Of a stretch of DNA of 64,000 nt, positions 1-11,862 are shown piece by piece (within the stretch, counting starts at the first letter, position 1; each line of letters begins with the position of its first letter). The DNA lies in NCBI GenBank assembly GCA_036971715.1, contig JAVHJL010000001.1, positions 2,046,001 through 2,110,000 on the forward strand. The letters run 5' to 3'. Made by a program: the position numbers and the translations under genes. Origin of the DNA: Arthrobotrys musiformis (taxonomy: Eukaryota; Ascomycota; Orbiliomycetes; Orbiliales; Orbiliaceae). Below the pieces are notes generated by a model. That model had not been told where the DNA came from and made no database searches. It worked only from the letters and a program-made list of their open reading frames with translations.

Positions 1-1484
1 TGGGAAGCGGTCTCATGGCAGAACCGTTGGCAGACGGAGAAAAGGGCAGTGTGGCTGTACGTTAATTTGCGTTGTGTGTCATTTCAGAGTAACCTGTTGC
101 GAAACAAAGCCATGCCTCCTCGTGCCCCCTCGACGCAGAGTGAGGCCAGCGGCGCCCTATCGGAGGGCCGCACAGTGAGGCTAGTGCCCAGAAGGGCCTG
201 GAAGACAAGGTTTTACCCGAGCACAAGAGGCATGAAACAGGAAGTTTCCCATGATGCAATGCGGAGTGCAAAATCTGTGTTTTCCCTGCCACACTGTCGA
301 GCACTAATATAAGCTAATGTTGTTTGGGGTGAATATGCGATATCTTGCCGACATTGGCAGGTTGTCCCGATATAGATTTGATACCACCTCGATCAATTGG
401 ACTCGGGGCTGGTACAGCACAGTATTCTCGGACTATGCCTTGCCGTAATTTCCATGTTTCCCTCCTGCAACGGAGACTTCGCAGTTATTGGCTGAACTGC
501 TTGGAAATAAAATAAAAAATAGTTCCCTAAAGTAGCAACTTTTACTAAAGAGAGTAAGAAATTATATTCAACTAGGCCTATTCGTTTGGTGGAATTGCGA
601 GAGCCAAGAACGCATGCATAGACACAGCTGGCTAACGGCTCTCTCGCAAAAGAAATAGATTACAGTCGATTAATACTGCTAGGCTACTATTACTTAGCTC
701 TAGGCGAGGATTCGAAGCTGAAGGAATCATAGAGAAAGGGCTTTTCCAGGCGGCCAAGTGCGGCATATACTTTCCCTCCAGCTAGGGTCGACTAATCCTA
801 ATTACAGATTTATCACACCATGACAGATCGAGTATCTCGACGCACGATCGTACGACTGGGGAAACGGGTGTCGTGGCACAAAATATTGTCAGTAACATGT
901 TCCGATTATGCGACAAGCCCAGATTGATTTGCAATTCCCATCAATTGATTCACAGTTTGAAAAGGAATGGGATATCTAAAAATATATGTAAAACGGCCTC
1001 GGAAAGCTGGGATGGGAGGAAAGGGGAAACAGGTCTCAGGAATCGCATGTACGATAAATCATGAAGTGATTGCAGCTAGAGCTGTCAAGTCTCATAATTT
1101 TTAATCATGCAGCTTAATTTGAAACCTCCGGTTTGGAGCCATGGAGATTCCTCCAGCCGCGGGTCTCAGTTTATCAGAGGCACTTTACTTGTCTCGAAAC
1201 CTCAGCTACTAATTGCCTCCAAACAATTTATTTGGATAAAGTAATTTGAATTGAGAATCTGGAAGGGAAAATAGTAATACAAAGAAGACAAAGCAATCAA
1301 AAGAAAGAAATCAAAAGAAATCAACAGAAGGCAAAGGGAATAATAAAAATCGCTAATAACCACTGGTCATAAAATATATACATCAGAACATAGCCTAGTC
1401 TGTCAAAGGCTGGTCAGAAAAACATGATCATAGGATCATATACGTGAAGAATGTAAATGAATATCCTTATCTCAAAGGAAAAGA
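1..1484. other. intergenic, no gene recognised
   Basis: Only short overlapping open frames on both strands are present, with no domain, signal peptide or plausible exon chain. Moderately AT-rich from about position 480. It is the 3' flank of the leftward gene that ends at 1485. Confidence 0.5.
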
Positions 1485-3666
1485 TCAGTTATATGATGTA
1501 GCACCTGTAGAGTCACCATAGCCTCCAGAGCCTCCGTAGGAATACTCGTTAGCAACTGCGGCGGGAGTGTTTGTCGAATACCCATAATTGTCAACCGCTG
1601 TGGGTGTACCAGCTGAAGACTCATATGCAGCTGTCGGAGCTGAAGACTCATATGCAGCTGTCGGAGCTGAAGACTCATATGCAGCTGTCGGAGCTGAATA
1701 CTCGTATCCATCTGTAGGAATATCCGTCGGTACGGCCGAAGACGATGTCCCTGTCGAAATAGCTTGGGAAGAAGTGCTTGTCGACGAGCTCGCTGGTGAA
1801 GAAGTTGAGGTGCTAGTTACTTCCTTGGGGCCAACGCTAGTAGGTATTTGCGAGCTAGCGGATGAAGTTTCCGTGCAAATCGTAGTCGTTTTGGCACTGG
1901 AGGATGTCCTAGTTATGGTCTTGGTAACCGGGGGCTTTCGAGCCTTAGGAGGGACATATCCGTCTAGTAGCCTTGTTAGTCTACATTGCTGCCACAACGA
2001 CATTCTTGATACCACGGTATCGACAGATCCGTCTATCAATTATATAGAACTTACCAAGAATAAACAAAGCCACGAGAGAGCAATCTTCAGGTGCGATCGC
2101 ATCCCAGAAGACAAATATCTGCCCGCCATTCCCGCTGGCATCCTTTCGAATGCAGAACTGAGCCATCGCGGTCCCGACCGCAAGTCTTTGTGTTCCCCAT
2201 ACGAGAACGTGTTGATATCCGTCATAGAAAGAAGAGATTGCTGCGATGGTATCCTGAGGTCCCGGAACACTCATCCGCACCGGCGCAGATCCATAAGGAT
2301 ATGATGCGGCTGCAGCACCGTCGTCGATGAACGCCTTCAAGCATGTCTTGTTCGCCGTAAGCTCGCTGTTCGACAGGGAAAATGGCAAGACATCCCATCC
2401 GTTTTTAGAGAATGTCAGATTCCCGTTGTCAAAACGGACAAAGTAGTCCGAGTTCAACTTTCCACCTGTCTGGCTTGATCCGTATCCACCGATTGAGGGG
2501 TTGACGTCTATCGCAAGATAGAATTCAGACTCAATTTTGGGGGTTGGGGCCGGTTTCGTTTTGCTGGCAACGGGATAACCCGTCGGAAGTGCAGCGGATG
2601 AAGTGGCCATTGGAGTACCCGCCGTGGTCTTCCATAATACTTTCGATGAAGCAATTTTGTTCGCAGAGGTGCAAGGGCTGGGGATGCCAGAGCTAAGTCT
2701 AGTTTTGGTGATCGTCTTTGTTTTCCGGGTACGAGTTACAGTGCTTGTTTTCCGAGTGATAGTTCTGCGATAGCGTTAGCCCATATATATATACTCTAGA
2801 ATATGAATCATCCAAGACACTTACCTTGTCACAACATGCGTCCTAGTGATCGTCAACTCCTGTGCTGTAACGCTAGTAACTGATCCCTTAGATTTAACCT
2901 CAACGACGATCTCTTTCTTCCCGTACCCCGGAATCTGCGCCGAAATGGTACAAGCACCAGCTTTCGCGCAGTATCCCTCAAACTTAGCAGTAGTAGATTT
3001 AACCTCCTCTTTAACCTCCTGGCCCTTCTGCCAGGCCTGAAGTTCATGCGTACAAACCCCCTCCTCGCAGTTAATACTCGTCACAGTTACCGTCACCCCG
3101 CAGGTCTTATTGTGCAACCACTGGAAATAAGAATCCACATCGGCGATTTGGTATGCATACCCGGTCTCCACAGGATACTCAATATACCTCGGCGCATCAT
3201 AAACCTGATAAGCATTTCCGTCGATAGTATGAATTCCATTTGAAGAGCAATAATGCGATTTAACACTCTTTCTAGGACCACAAGTTGCGCAAGCAGCCGG
3301 AGGAAGAGTAACCGTGTCATCGCCCCTGCTAACGAATTGAAGACCACTAGGGCCCGGTAACCAGGTGGAGTACCACTTATATGTCTCCGTGGCATAGACT
3401 TCTGCGCAGGTGTTCGAGGAACATACTGTGGCTGTGGGGATGTAGGTTGTTACCGGTTGACCTTGTTTTGTGAGGGTTATTGTGGATTTTGAGGGTTGGT
3501 TTGCGTAGGGGTGGATGTAACCCAGGGGACGAAATTGGCAGCGGGACTGGTCTGTGCCTTTTTGTTTGATATTTGCTGTGGAATGGTCTGTATACGGTGT
3601 AGCAAGAGAAGGGACGGAGAGAAGGGAAAGAAGATATAGCTGTAGCCAGCGTCCGGACGGCGCCAT
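1485..3666 (-). CDS. secreted repeat-bearing protein of unknown function
   Basis: Three exons: 3666-2825, 2764-2055 and 1963-1485. Introns have GTAAGT donors and end in GCAG and CTAG, with branch sites GCTAAC and ACTAAC. Together they give a 676-residue protein that closes in frame. Residues 1-22 form a signal peptide (hydrophobic LQLYLLSLLSVPSLA). The first exon holds many cysteines (CSSNTC, CATCG) and Tyr/Trp-rich segments. The second starts with a Thr/Arg/Lys-rich linker and then a globular segment with NPSIGGYGSS and VFWDAI. The third is Ser/Thr-rich, like a heavily O-glycosylated stalk, and contains near-perfect tandem repeats (AAYESSAPT units, three copies) before a Gly/Tyr-rich end. 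I see no C-terminal hydrophobic anchor. The layout recalls fungal secreted proteins carrying DUF7908-like domains, but I cannot confirm the family. Likely extracellular or wall-associated; no enzymatic motif recognised. Confidence 0.8.
1621..1708. repeat. short tandem coding repeat (about 24-27 nt unit)
   Basis: The unit agctgaagactcatatgcag-ctgtcgg recurs about three times with almost no change at the DNA level, plus a diverged fourth copy. It lies in the last exon of the secreted protein gene and encodes the AAYESSAPT repeats. Near identity between copies suggests recent expansion or conversion. Confidence 0.85.
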
Positions 3667-4428
3667 ATTTTCTGTAGTCTTAAGATCTTTGGAACAAATT
3701 ATATATTCTCAAAGTTGAATCAATAAAAATATGTTAATACGAAAGAACAAAAATATTGAAAAAATAAAGAGTGAAAGAAGTGAAGATAGTTGTATAAAAG
3801 AGTGACCGAATAGACAAAAGAATAAAAGAACGAAAAGAAAGGAAAAAAACTCTGATAATGAGTGACTGGGGTTAAAGTTGTCGAATGATGATTGATGATA
3901 GTAAAAAACTAAATCAGAGCACAGACGGCAAAACAGTATTTTATAGTAGGTCTGAAACATACTCCTATGGTACCTGCGCGAGGTATGTAGACACATACCA
4001 TCCCATCGATAGCATCCCGTTGGAAATTCTGTTGCCTCATTCCTTACTATCGATTTCTTTGGAATTTTTTTGGCGCGCATTCCGCCAAGGTTTTTGAACT
4101 AATATATTGGACGGTCCTGAAGGAGGGTTTGAGGTATCAAACCATGGAATGGGGTCTCGGAGATCGGAGCGAGGTGCTTGGAATTTTTAAAATAGGTGTT
4201 TTTTCGCATCTTTAGCTGTGCACGTTCGAGATTAACTATCCCGCGAAGCACGCCAACACGGCTAGTGTCTAGGATCATCGAGGTTGCGCAAAGCTGGGGA
4301 ATCGAACAACTAGAGAAGTACGGTAAAAATGGTCAAGAATGTAGGAGAGATGAAGGCTTATCAAAATTCCTGATAATAAACTCGTAACTCAACCCCGCAT
4401 AACAAAAGTTCCAGAAGAGCGAACAGAC
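3667..4428. other. intergenic, AT-rich
   Basis: The first 400 bases are purine-rich on the + strand (runs of gaaaag/aaaga) and form the presumed promoter of the leftward secreted-protein gene. No exon chain recognised. The right end is the 3' flank of the chitin deacetylase gene. Confidence 0.5.
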
Positions 4429-5830
4429 TCAAACAATTACTGTTCGATACCAATGCGAAGGCGCATCTCCAAGGCACTTCCCAACTGTAACCGCTGTATA
4501 GATACCATCAGTCAGATCGATCGGAAAATTCTTAGAATCTCGGCTTTGATATCCTAATCTTAAGGAATTAACATACCTTCAAACCCACTGGCCTTGATAG
4601 CCTTTAACATTTCAACCGTCAACCTGATCACTGATAACGGGTGAATGTCATGAGCGATAGATAGAATGCTAGAAGTTTTCGGATCAACTGCCTAAATTGC
4701 ATCCGTAGCGATCTTGATAGAGTCTTTAATCTGGTTGGGAAGCCTGTGCAGGTAATCTTCGGTATCCAGATCGAAGTAGATTACGTGATAGCCGAGGTCT
4801 CCCATGGTAGCGAGGCAAGAGTCGTCGCAGTTGGAGTACGGAGGTCGCATGTAGGTAGGAATTTTGCCGAGGATTTTCGAGAACGCGTATTCGAGCCGGT
4901 GGATTTCTTCGCGGCGACGGGATTCAGGGAGGGTTGAGAGATCAGCGTGTGTCCAGCTAGGCGGCCCCGAAGTTAGTTTAGGTACCCTGTGGGTATAAAA
5001 ATAGAAGTAGAACTTGCGTATGTGCGGCGATCTGATGGCCTTCACGGTACATGCGTCGAATCAAGGATTTCCACGGAAGGGCCGGGTCGTCAATATGGCC
5101 CTTCCCAAGATTCCCACCGCTAAGCTATTCGTTAATGCTATAAACTTAAGGCAACGGGGGGGGAGTCTCATAGTCCATACGTAATGAAAAATGTGGCATT
5201 GACTTTAGCGGCTTTGAGAATGTCCAAAAGACGTGCGGTGTAATAGTATGGTCCATCGTCAAACGTAAGAGCGATCTGGCCCCTTGTTTGGCACCCATAG
5301 ATTGGCTCGCCGTACGGGAGCCTACCCAACTTGTATCTCTTCAACCCGATCAAAGTTGAGTAGTCGAGGCTCTCAAGCCCAGTACATTCCTTTCGGTACC
5401 AATCGTTAGCTTGGTCTGTACTTATATTAAACCACTGCTCTGGGATTTGCAAGGGATATAATATACCCCGTATTCAGGCTGACATCCGTTATCTATGTTC
5501 AATGATTAATACCAAAGTATACCAATTATGACTAGTTCTATGACTGGTCTAGGTGAAATATATATACTCACCAACAGAACAATGATCTTCTGAGTGACCA
5601 CACCAACCGTAGCGGCTACAGCAAGCATCGTGGCTTTCAGTAGAATTCTCGCAGTGGAACCCAGTCCCGGGACCGCAAGTGCCGTCAGGAGAAGGGACTC
5701 CAAGATTTTGACCATCAACCGCCCCCATACGAGCGGGTGTGGGAGAGGGTACTTTTCTTGATACATCTTTGGCAGCCGTTGAAGAAATGAACAATAAGCA
5801 AATGATGAGGAAGCTCGTAAAACACTGCAT
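4429..5830 (-). CDS. chitin deacetylase (CBM18 + NodB) with one in-frame TAG
   Basis: Extracellular polysaccharide deacetylase expected to remove acetyl groups from chitin. Exons: 5830-5572, 5492-5467 (26 bases), 5389-5181, 5119-5018, 4956-4577 and 4493-4429, totalling 1041 bases, exactly 347 codons. Signal peptide at 1-20; a Cys-rich CBM18 chitin-binding module at about 45-95 (CGPGTGFHC, CCSRYGWCG, NGCQPEYG). NodB motifs: TFDDGP at 137-142 (catalytic and metal Asp), HTWTH at 198-202 (metal histidines), RPPY at 236-239 and, at 297-304, LSIAHDIH with the catalytic His. Codon 287 (4694-4692) is TAG, between motifs 3 and 5. Without readthrough the product stops at 286 residues and loses the catalytic His. 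Frame, splice sites and downstream motif are otherwise intact, so this is a very recent nonsense change, readthrough or a sequence error. The intron at 5017-4957 has a GC donor (GCAAGT). Confidence 0.85.
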
Positions 5831-6327
5831 TAGATTGGATGCTTTCAGGCTAGGGCTTGATTGCTACTGTGGGAAATAAGGGTGGATATGGCGACTTCGA
5901 TGAGATGGTGATAGTTTACACGGTGTAGTTTTTTATAGCTCAGCCCTGTTGGAAGCACTTCTTCCTTCCAGTTTCATATCAACGACGTCTGAAGCTTGTG
6001 CAACGACGATAGAACGACCGACGCAACACATATCGACGTGTGGTATATTTTGCGTTGTTGGCTGCCTGTGTAACTGCCGGAAGCGAGCAACACCAGGCAG
6101 ATGTCAACATCGACGCCGGCATGACATGTGGCTGCATCCCCACCGAGGATCCTGGACCACCGCTGTTTTATTTGTAAGCCAAAGACGTCAATACGAAGAC
6201 CCGAAGAACTCCGTAGAGTCTTAGTTGTCATTCTCCTTCGTCTACCTCATTACTCCAAGACCGAAGCAGGGAGCGTTTTGTTTTATAGAATTCTTTAGAT
6301 CTAGATCGAGAGGGATAACACGATATC
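5831..6327. other. divergent promoter region
   Basis: About 500 bases separate the leftward chitin deacetylase start from the rightward kinase-like gene. It contains overlapping short frames in both directions but nothing convincing as a gene. Confidence 0.5.
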
Positions 6328-7530
6328 ATGGCCGACGCGGAGAATAAGTCAGGACCCACCCCTCTTGCCATCTTCAGGCCAAACAACTTGAACAATGACG
6401 GTGATGGGAGCGACTACGTCCTCCTTGCAGCATCAGCAGCCTCACCTCCGACCCTTGAAGTCTCCAATCTTCAGCAGCCGATATCAGAATCCCTGTGGTC
6501 GCTTATCATCGACCCCGCAAACCTCCCACCCCACCTCAAACTCCCTGCATCCCAGGTTCACGTCATCATATCCAACAATTCGGGCCTCAAAACGGCTCAG
6601 GGATATTATGACGGCCTTCTATCTCCATTACTTAGCTACTTGAGGGTCGCACATACTACTCATGTCACATGCAGTCCCACTTCGATCGCTGAGTTTACTG
6701 CTCAGATCGTCTCCAATGGGCTCGAAAACCTTATTATTCTTCTGAGCGGGGATACCGGAGTGACTGAGTATATCAATGCAGTCGCCCCGAACACTTCACA
6801 AAAGATCACTATTTGCGTTCTACCGCTGGGAACGGCGAATGCCTTCGCCTCAGCACACGGACTGGGACTAACGGCCCTCCTTCATGGGAAGCCGACCCTT
6901 TTCCCAACTTTCACTGCCACGTTCTCGCCTGGCTCTCGCGAGAACGGAGAGCCGCTGAAAGAATCGCTCACCAAGACCTCTTCGATCCGTGGATGTGTTG
7001 TGGCGTCATACGGCTTCCATGCATCCATTGTTGGTGGTTCTGAGACGCCAGAGTATCGAAAGCATGGAATTAACAAGTTCAAGATGGTGGCGGAGGAGGT
7101 GATGAAGGGTACTTTCCTTGGTGGCGCGGGCGATGGGTTCCAACCTTACAATGCGACAGTAAAAGGTGTGGAAGCGGTGAAAGGGGGAACGAAACACTCT
7201 TATTTGATGTTGGCATTAGTCGACAGGATGGAACCGACGTTTGTCATCAGCCCCAAGAGCCGGGATGGGCAGGTTTGGGCGTTGTATACTGGGGATATCA
7301 GTGGTAAAGAGTTGATTGATACGCTGATTGTGGGGGCATATTCGGGCGGGAAACATGTGGAGCATGAGGTTGTGGGGTATGAGGAGAGCAAGGGATTTAG
7401 GATCGAAAATCTGGAGGATAAAGAACCATGGAAGAGGTGGGTTTGTGTCGATGGAAGGTTTGTCGAAGTGCCAAAGGACGACGGATGGGTAGAAGTCAAG
7501 GTCGAAGGGGGATTCCATGTCCTTGCCTAG
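6328..7530 (+). CDS. diacylglycerol/sphingoid-base kinase-like protein
   Basis: Single-exon gene, 400 residues, starting at an ATG in a good context (gatatcATGG). The DAGK catalytic domain spans about 75-190. HVIISNNSG is the first strand, LIILLSGDTGVTEYINAV (about 130-148) is the position of the GGDGT nucleotide-binding motif, and CVLPLGTANAF (about 165-175) matches the conserved P-x-G-T-x-N. The GGDGT motif reads SGDTG, so the first Gly is replaced and activity on the usual lipid is not assured. The C-terminal half has the all-beta character of the family. No signal peptide or membrane segment, so it is probably cytosolic and membrane-associating. By family it would phosphorylate diacylglycerol or a long-chain base; the substrate cannot be chosen from sequence. 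Its upstream neighbour is divergent. Confidence 0.8.
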   Translation: MADAENKSGPTPLAIFRPNNLNNDGDGSDYVLLAASAASPPTLEVSNLQQPISESLWSLIIDPANLPPHLKLPASQVHVIISNNSGLKTAQGYYDGLLSPLLSYLRVAHTTHVTCSPTSIAEFTAQIVSNGLENLIILLSGDTGVTEYINAVAPNTSQKITICVLPLGTANAFASAHGLGLTALLHGKPTLFPTFTATFSPGSRENGEPLKESLTKTSSIRGCVVASYGFHASIVGGSETPEYRKHGINKFKMVAEEVMKGTFLGGAGDGFQPYNATVKGVEAVKGGTKHSYLMLALVDRMEPTFVISPKSRDGQVWALYTGDISGKELIDTLIVGAYSGGKHVEHEVVGYEESKGFRIENLEDKEPWKRWVCVDGRFVEVPKDDGWVEVKVEGGFHVLA

Positions 7531-8247
7531 ATATCTGGATATCATGCTTAGGTCTCGAGACGTCAGATGATAGACTTGGCTAAACGGCATTGGTATAGAT
7601 TGGACAATCTCTATTCCCGGGATAGACCGGAGAGCCCAACTGTTTTGGATCAGACGCCCTTCCCGGGACAATCCTTTTGATCCAATACGTCCGGGCTAGC
7701 TAGGTATAAATAAGTTAAGCTTAAAGACCAGGCGGCTTTGAGGGGGGACTAGAGTAAATTATCAATGTAAACTAGAAATTCCATGGACCCAATTGAAGAA
7801 ATCACCCAGCAAACAGCCCCGACTGTACACAGCGATATCTTCATGATATCATGATATAATATCATGTCATAAGAGTCCACGGCCCAATAGTGTCCGTTCG
7901 GCTAAACCCCGGTCGACCGGCTGGTTGTAACAGGGATGTCTTTCTGCGTCGTTATTTCAGCCAGCTCCGGTTGTGCAACCGAAACCAACGTCCGAACCCT
8001 TCTTGCCGCACCGCCCGCATTGAATTTATATCGTATCATATCTCCCCCCCCAAAGTACCGATACCTTCGCCCGTAAGTGTTCAATTGGGATAAACCCCAT
8101 TCGCATCGTAGTAGCCGTAGCTAGATTAGATTTACTAACACCGCATACGTGGTACTAGGACCGAACCTTCGCCCCAAAGAAGCATAAGCACGGGCGCTTT
8201 CCTCGAATCTGAAAAGTAAAGTCAGAACTTCATTTGCCCCGCCCAAT
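7531..8247. other. intergenic with small AT palindrome
   Basis: Between two rightward genes. Positions 7841-7854 form a perfect 14-base palindrome (tcatgatatcatga) followed by further degenerate atgatat copies up to about 7866. No gene seen. Confidence 0.5.
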
Positions 8248-9721
8248 ATGAGTGTCGAACAACTTAAGGACGAAACGGCGGCCCGCAAAACCGCAATGCA
8301 CCCTCTTCTCCATTCTTACATCGGAGGCCATCGTTCAAGCTTACCGACCCCGTCTCTGTGTCTCTCTCTTCCGACCATTCAACGGAACTGCGATATCTTC
8401 CACCGGAGCCTGGAGGGGTTGGATATCTCCTTCAGAGCCCATGTCAAGACTCATAAAGTATGGATATGAAAAACAAAATCTGCCTTCCGTATGATTTATT
8501 AAGACGATATATATCAGAGCGGTGGGGAGACCAAGGGCTCATGTGTCAGTCATTAGACAGCCGAAGTCACAAAGATAGAGCTCGGGTCGAAGCACCATTC
8601 TGTTATCACCTCAACGATTCGAGAGATCCGGGGATTGAAGCCATTGATTGACGATGGTACCGTTACAGACGTATGTATTCCAAGTCCTTGACCAAACCGG
8701 TGTCCTATGGCATATGATGCTAACTGGAGAAATTAAACAGGTCTTATACGGCCTCCCACCTGCAGCATCATACGTAGCCACCCTCTCATCCCTCTCCAAA
8801 AACATCCCAAACCTCCGTCTCCTCGTCGACCACCCTTCCCAAATTGCAAATCTAAACTCCCTCCCGCCGCTATGCGGAAGACCCTGGTCCGTATTCATAA
8901 AACTCGACACAGGCTACCACCGCGCGGGTCTAGAACCATCCTCAGACCCCCTCAAAGAACTCCTAAAATCCGCCATCCTCCACCGAAATATCTCAATCTA
9001 CGGCTTCTACGCCCACGCGGGGGATTCGTACTCCGCCAAAACGGAGGATGATTCGATATCGTACCTCAAAACAGAGTTATCCACCGTTTTCGCGGCGGTT
9101 AAAACGCTTAATGATGTTTCGCATTCGCTGGATATCACGGATGCGAGTAATAGGCCCCTGGTGCTTTCTATCGGTGCAACCCCGACAGCACACGTGGTTT
9201 CGAATCTAAAATCGCTGGGGAAGGAACTAGGCGTGGAGTTACCGGATAACTGTACCCTTGAGATACACGCCGGGAATTACCCGTTCAACGATCTTCAACA
9301 ACTCGCCACTGGTGTCGTCCCACCCCCCGACCCGGCTTTCCCTGGAAATAGCTCCCTAGCGTGCACGGTAAACATCGAAATCGTGTCTATCTACCCATCT
9401 CGAAATGAAGCCCTCGTCAACGCGGGAGTTCTGGCAGTTGGCAGGGAACCAGGACAATACCCAGGTTTTGGACGGGTCAGAGGGAAGGAGAAGTGGATCC
9501 TTGGAAGGATCTCGCAGGAACATGGGGTTTTAACTCTAGATAAAGAGAATAAAGCCCATCTTGGAGAAGATGAGGTTGAAAAGGCGTTTAAGGTTGGGGA
9601 AAAGTTGGTGCTGGATATTCAACACGCTTGTGTGGCGGCGGCGAGCCATGATTGGTATTTTGTCCTAGATGATAAGGATGTCGTGGTCGATGTTTGGTAT
9701 CCTTGGAGGGGGTGGATGTAA
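8248..9721 (+). CDS. DSD1: D-serine dehydratase-like PLP enzyme
   Basis: Fold-type III PLP enzyme of the eukaryotic D-serine dehydratase/D-threonine aldolase family (alanine-racemase-like N-terminal barrel), expected to deaminate D-serine to pyruvate and ammonia. Exons 8248-8457, 8557-8670 and 8741-9721 give 434 residues. The first intron ends CATTAG just before ACAGCC, so the PLP-lysine region reads RAHVKTHK (63-70) continuing into TAEVTK. The middle contains IKLDTGYHRAG, YGFYAHAGDSY and LSIGATPTAH (phosphate-binding Gly/Ser region). Near the C-terminus, DIQHACVAAASHDWYFVLDD contains the His and Cys that bind the catalytic zinc in the family. No targeting signal, so cytosolic. A close relative acting on D-threonine or another D-amino acid is possible. 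The gene symbol is by family only. Confidence 0.88.
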
Positions 9722-10221
9722 GGCCATGGCTTATTGGGGCCACGGGACTATCCATAGATGATGCTAGAGACATTATGACTATACCTTTTCTGCTGCAACA
9801 TGAACAAAAATAAGACTAATGATTGCATCCACATGAGATAATTAAGCTAGCATTAAAGATCTTGACATTCTACAGTATAACCATGCAGTGTTCTGCCTAG
9901 AGATATCGATATCGTTAAAAATATTCTACAGTAAATAGATAGAAGCTGTATATATGTAGTATACACTTTGTCTCGTAAACCAGACGTTTCATCGAACCGG
10001 GACACCATAACCTCCCATCCATATCGTTCCATAAATACTAAAGAGCTAGAGATAAAACTCCGTCCGCTAATATAATATTCTATAAACCCAGTAACCCAAA
10101 GAATAGCCAACCCAAGTAACCCATTAAAAGAAACCCTCAAATTAGATATCAAATCCCCGGAACTCCAGCGGCCCCCAAAAACCGGTCAAGTCGAGAGTTG
10201 ATCGATCAAACCGCCCCATCT
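9722..10221. other. intergenic between convergent genes
   Basis: 3' flanks of the rightward PLP enzyme and the leftward membrane protein; AT-rich, no gene seen. Confidence 0.5.
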
Positions 10222-11862
10222 TCACGGCGTGCTATACACCCTACTAACTGGTCGGATATCAGCGACCCCGTTTTCCAAATTCCCATCAGCAGCTGTACCG
10301 AAGCTACTCCCCTTTGATATATGAGCCATCTCAGATGTATTCCTTAATTGCTCTTCTTCTCTACCAACCATGCTTCCACCGTCGGCTCTTAGGAATCCGG
10401 GCCATCGGCGTTGTATTAGTGCTTTTATCGGAGGGACGCTGGCGGCTATTGCGGCGAGATTTTGTTCGAGGACTGTGTAGATGCCGTAGGCTAATGCGTC
10501 GTCTGATTATATTAATGCATGATAGAGAGTGGGGGTCAGCATTTTCTCGGTTAAGTAACTCTTAGGAATGTTCATAGGGCTTACAAGTGGGATCGGTAGA
10601 GTGGGTGGTGACCAAAGACTTTCGGAGTTCTCGTAACCGTAAGATACTGGCGATGCAAGCTCTGCAATACTCAAAATCAGCATACCCCAAGCATTTTTGT
10701 TTAAAAATCTTTTTGTGAGTATAGGGGTCAAGGTTAGCCTACATTGCGCCCAGGGATAACAGCATTGCAGTTATGATCTTCTGCCCCAGGGGTAACGTTA
10801 GTTCTATGAAACCGTTAGCCACATTCCATCCCGCAAACCAAAAAGGGCTCTGAAACTTGCAAGGGAAGAAAGGGAATACACACTCGAAAGCGGCTGTATC
10901 GGTAAAAAACACACCCAAAAGTCCATCACGATATTCATCACGCTACTGGCAACGATGAAGCTGATTTCATCGAAACATTTCGAATAGTCTGTTGGATGGA
11001 CGTATGGATCCCAGGCATAGTATAGCGGTCTACATGATAGTATAAACGCGACTATAAACGAAATTGACATACACCCATTGATGACCATTGTTATTATGAC
11101 GATTATTCGAAAGATGCGGATGCTGCCGAAGAGGCGGATGTAGGACGCCAGAACGGAGAAGCGGGTGATGCCTATTATGGCGTAGTAGACTACTGTAAGA
11201 CCCCATGATACCTAGTTTTCGTTGTAATTATAAGGTTAGTCAGCAATTTTATCCGGAGCTCCTTCAGGGGATTTTATAGGCCATTGGATTATATTGTCAA
11301 GGAATTAGCTAGAAATGTAATTAATCATATGCATGTGTACCTTATAGATTGTGCGTATATTTTGTTGGGTTGTATCCCATATATGGTGACCACCTTTATA
11401 AACGGTGAAAACTATCATTTTGACAAGGATTAGTATTCTCATCGAAATACGTAATTCAAGAAGACATGAGGGTAGTAAGTGGGGCATACGTATGACTATC
11501 GAAATGCAGGTTGCTATTATCATAATCTAAAAGAGTGGTTAACATAGCAGTTAAAATAATATTGGGGGAACCATGGTTCGTCCGATTTTATACGAAACAT
11601 TATAGGGTAGCCGTACTAATACTGTTGCCATCAACCAGTCATCCATTCCAAAAGTTCTTGTCACAAATTTCCGAGTATATAGCCGCAATGATACCGCTAT
11701 AACCATTATCGACGTTGCCGTAACTTGGACGGCGATGAGAATGCCGCCCCGCGAATCGTGGGGTAAGGCCTCCCAATCCGATTGTGTGATATTCAAGGGT
11801 GTCCATACCCCTACCACCTCTGCTTGCGAAGAAATGACACCGGATGAACTCATGTTGGGCAT
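10222..11862 (-). CDS. rhodopsin-domain (PTH11-type) integral membrane protein
   Basis: Seven exons: 11862-11617, 11526-11490, 11411-11341, 11211-10884, 10803-10743, 10661-10585 and 10502-10222. They give 366 residues and close exactly. The fungal rhodopsin-like domain with about seven membrane segments fills the first 280 residues: IMVIAVSLRLYTRKFVTR, then GMDDWLM, then repeated hydrophobic helices. LSCRPLYYAWDP and the extracellular Cys/Asp region match the family, as does the LGAIACIASILRLREL helix near 250. The cytosolic C-terminal tail is hydrophilic (ends SRVYSTP). Family members are plasma-membrane proteins, some surface-sensing receptors (Pth11 has an extra CFEM domain, absent here). 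The first donor is ambiguous (GTACGG chosen over GTATTA; both keep the frame). The start is the first ATG of MPNMSSSG; an in-frame ATG at 11988 would add a less plausible leader. Confidence 0.85.

Noticed and set aside
1588..2304. 238-codon + strand frame
   Set aside because: Antisense to exons 2-3 of the secreted protein; low-complexity translation mirrors the repeat.
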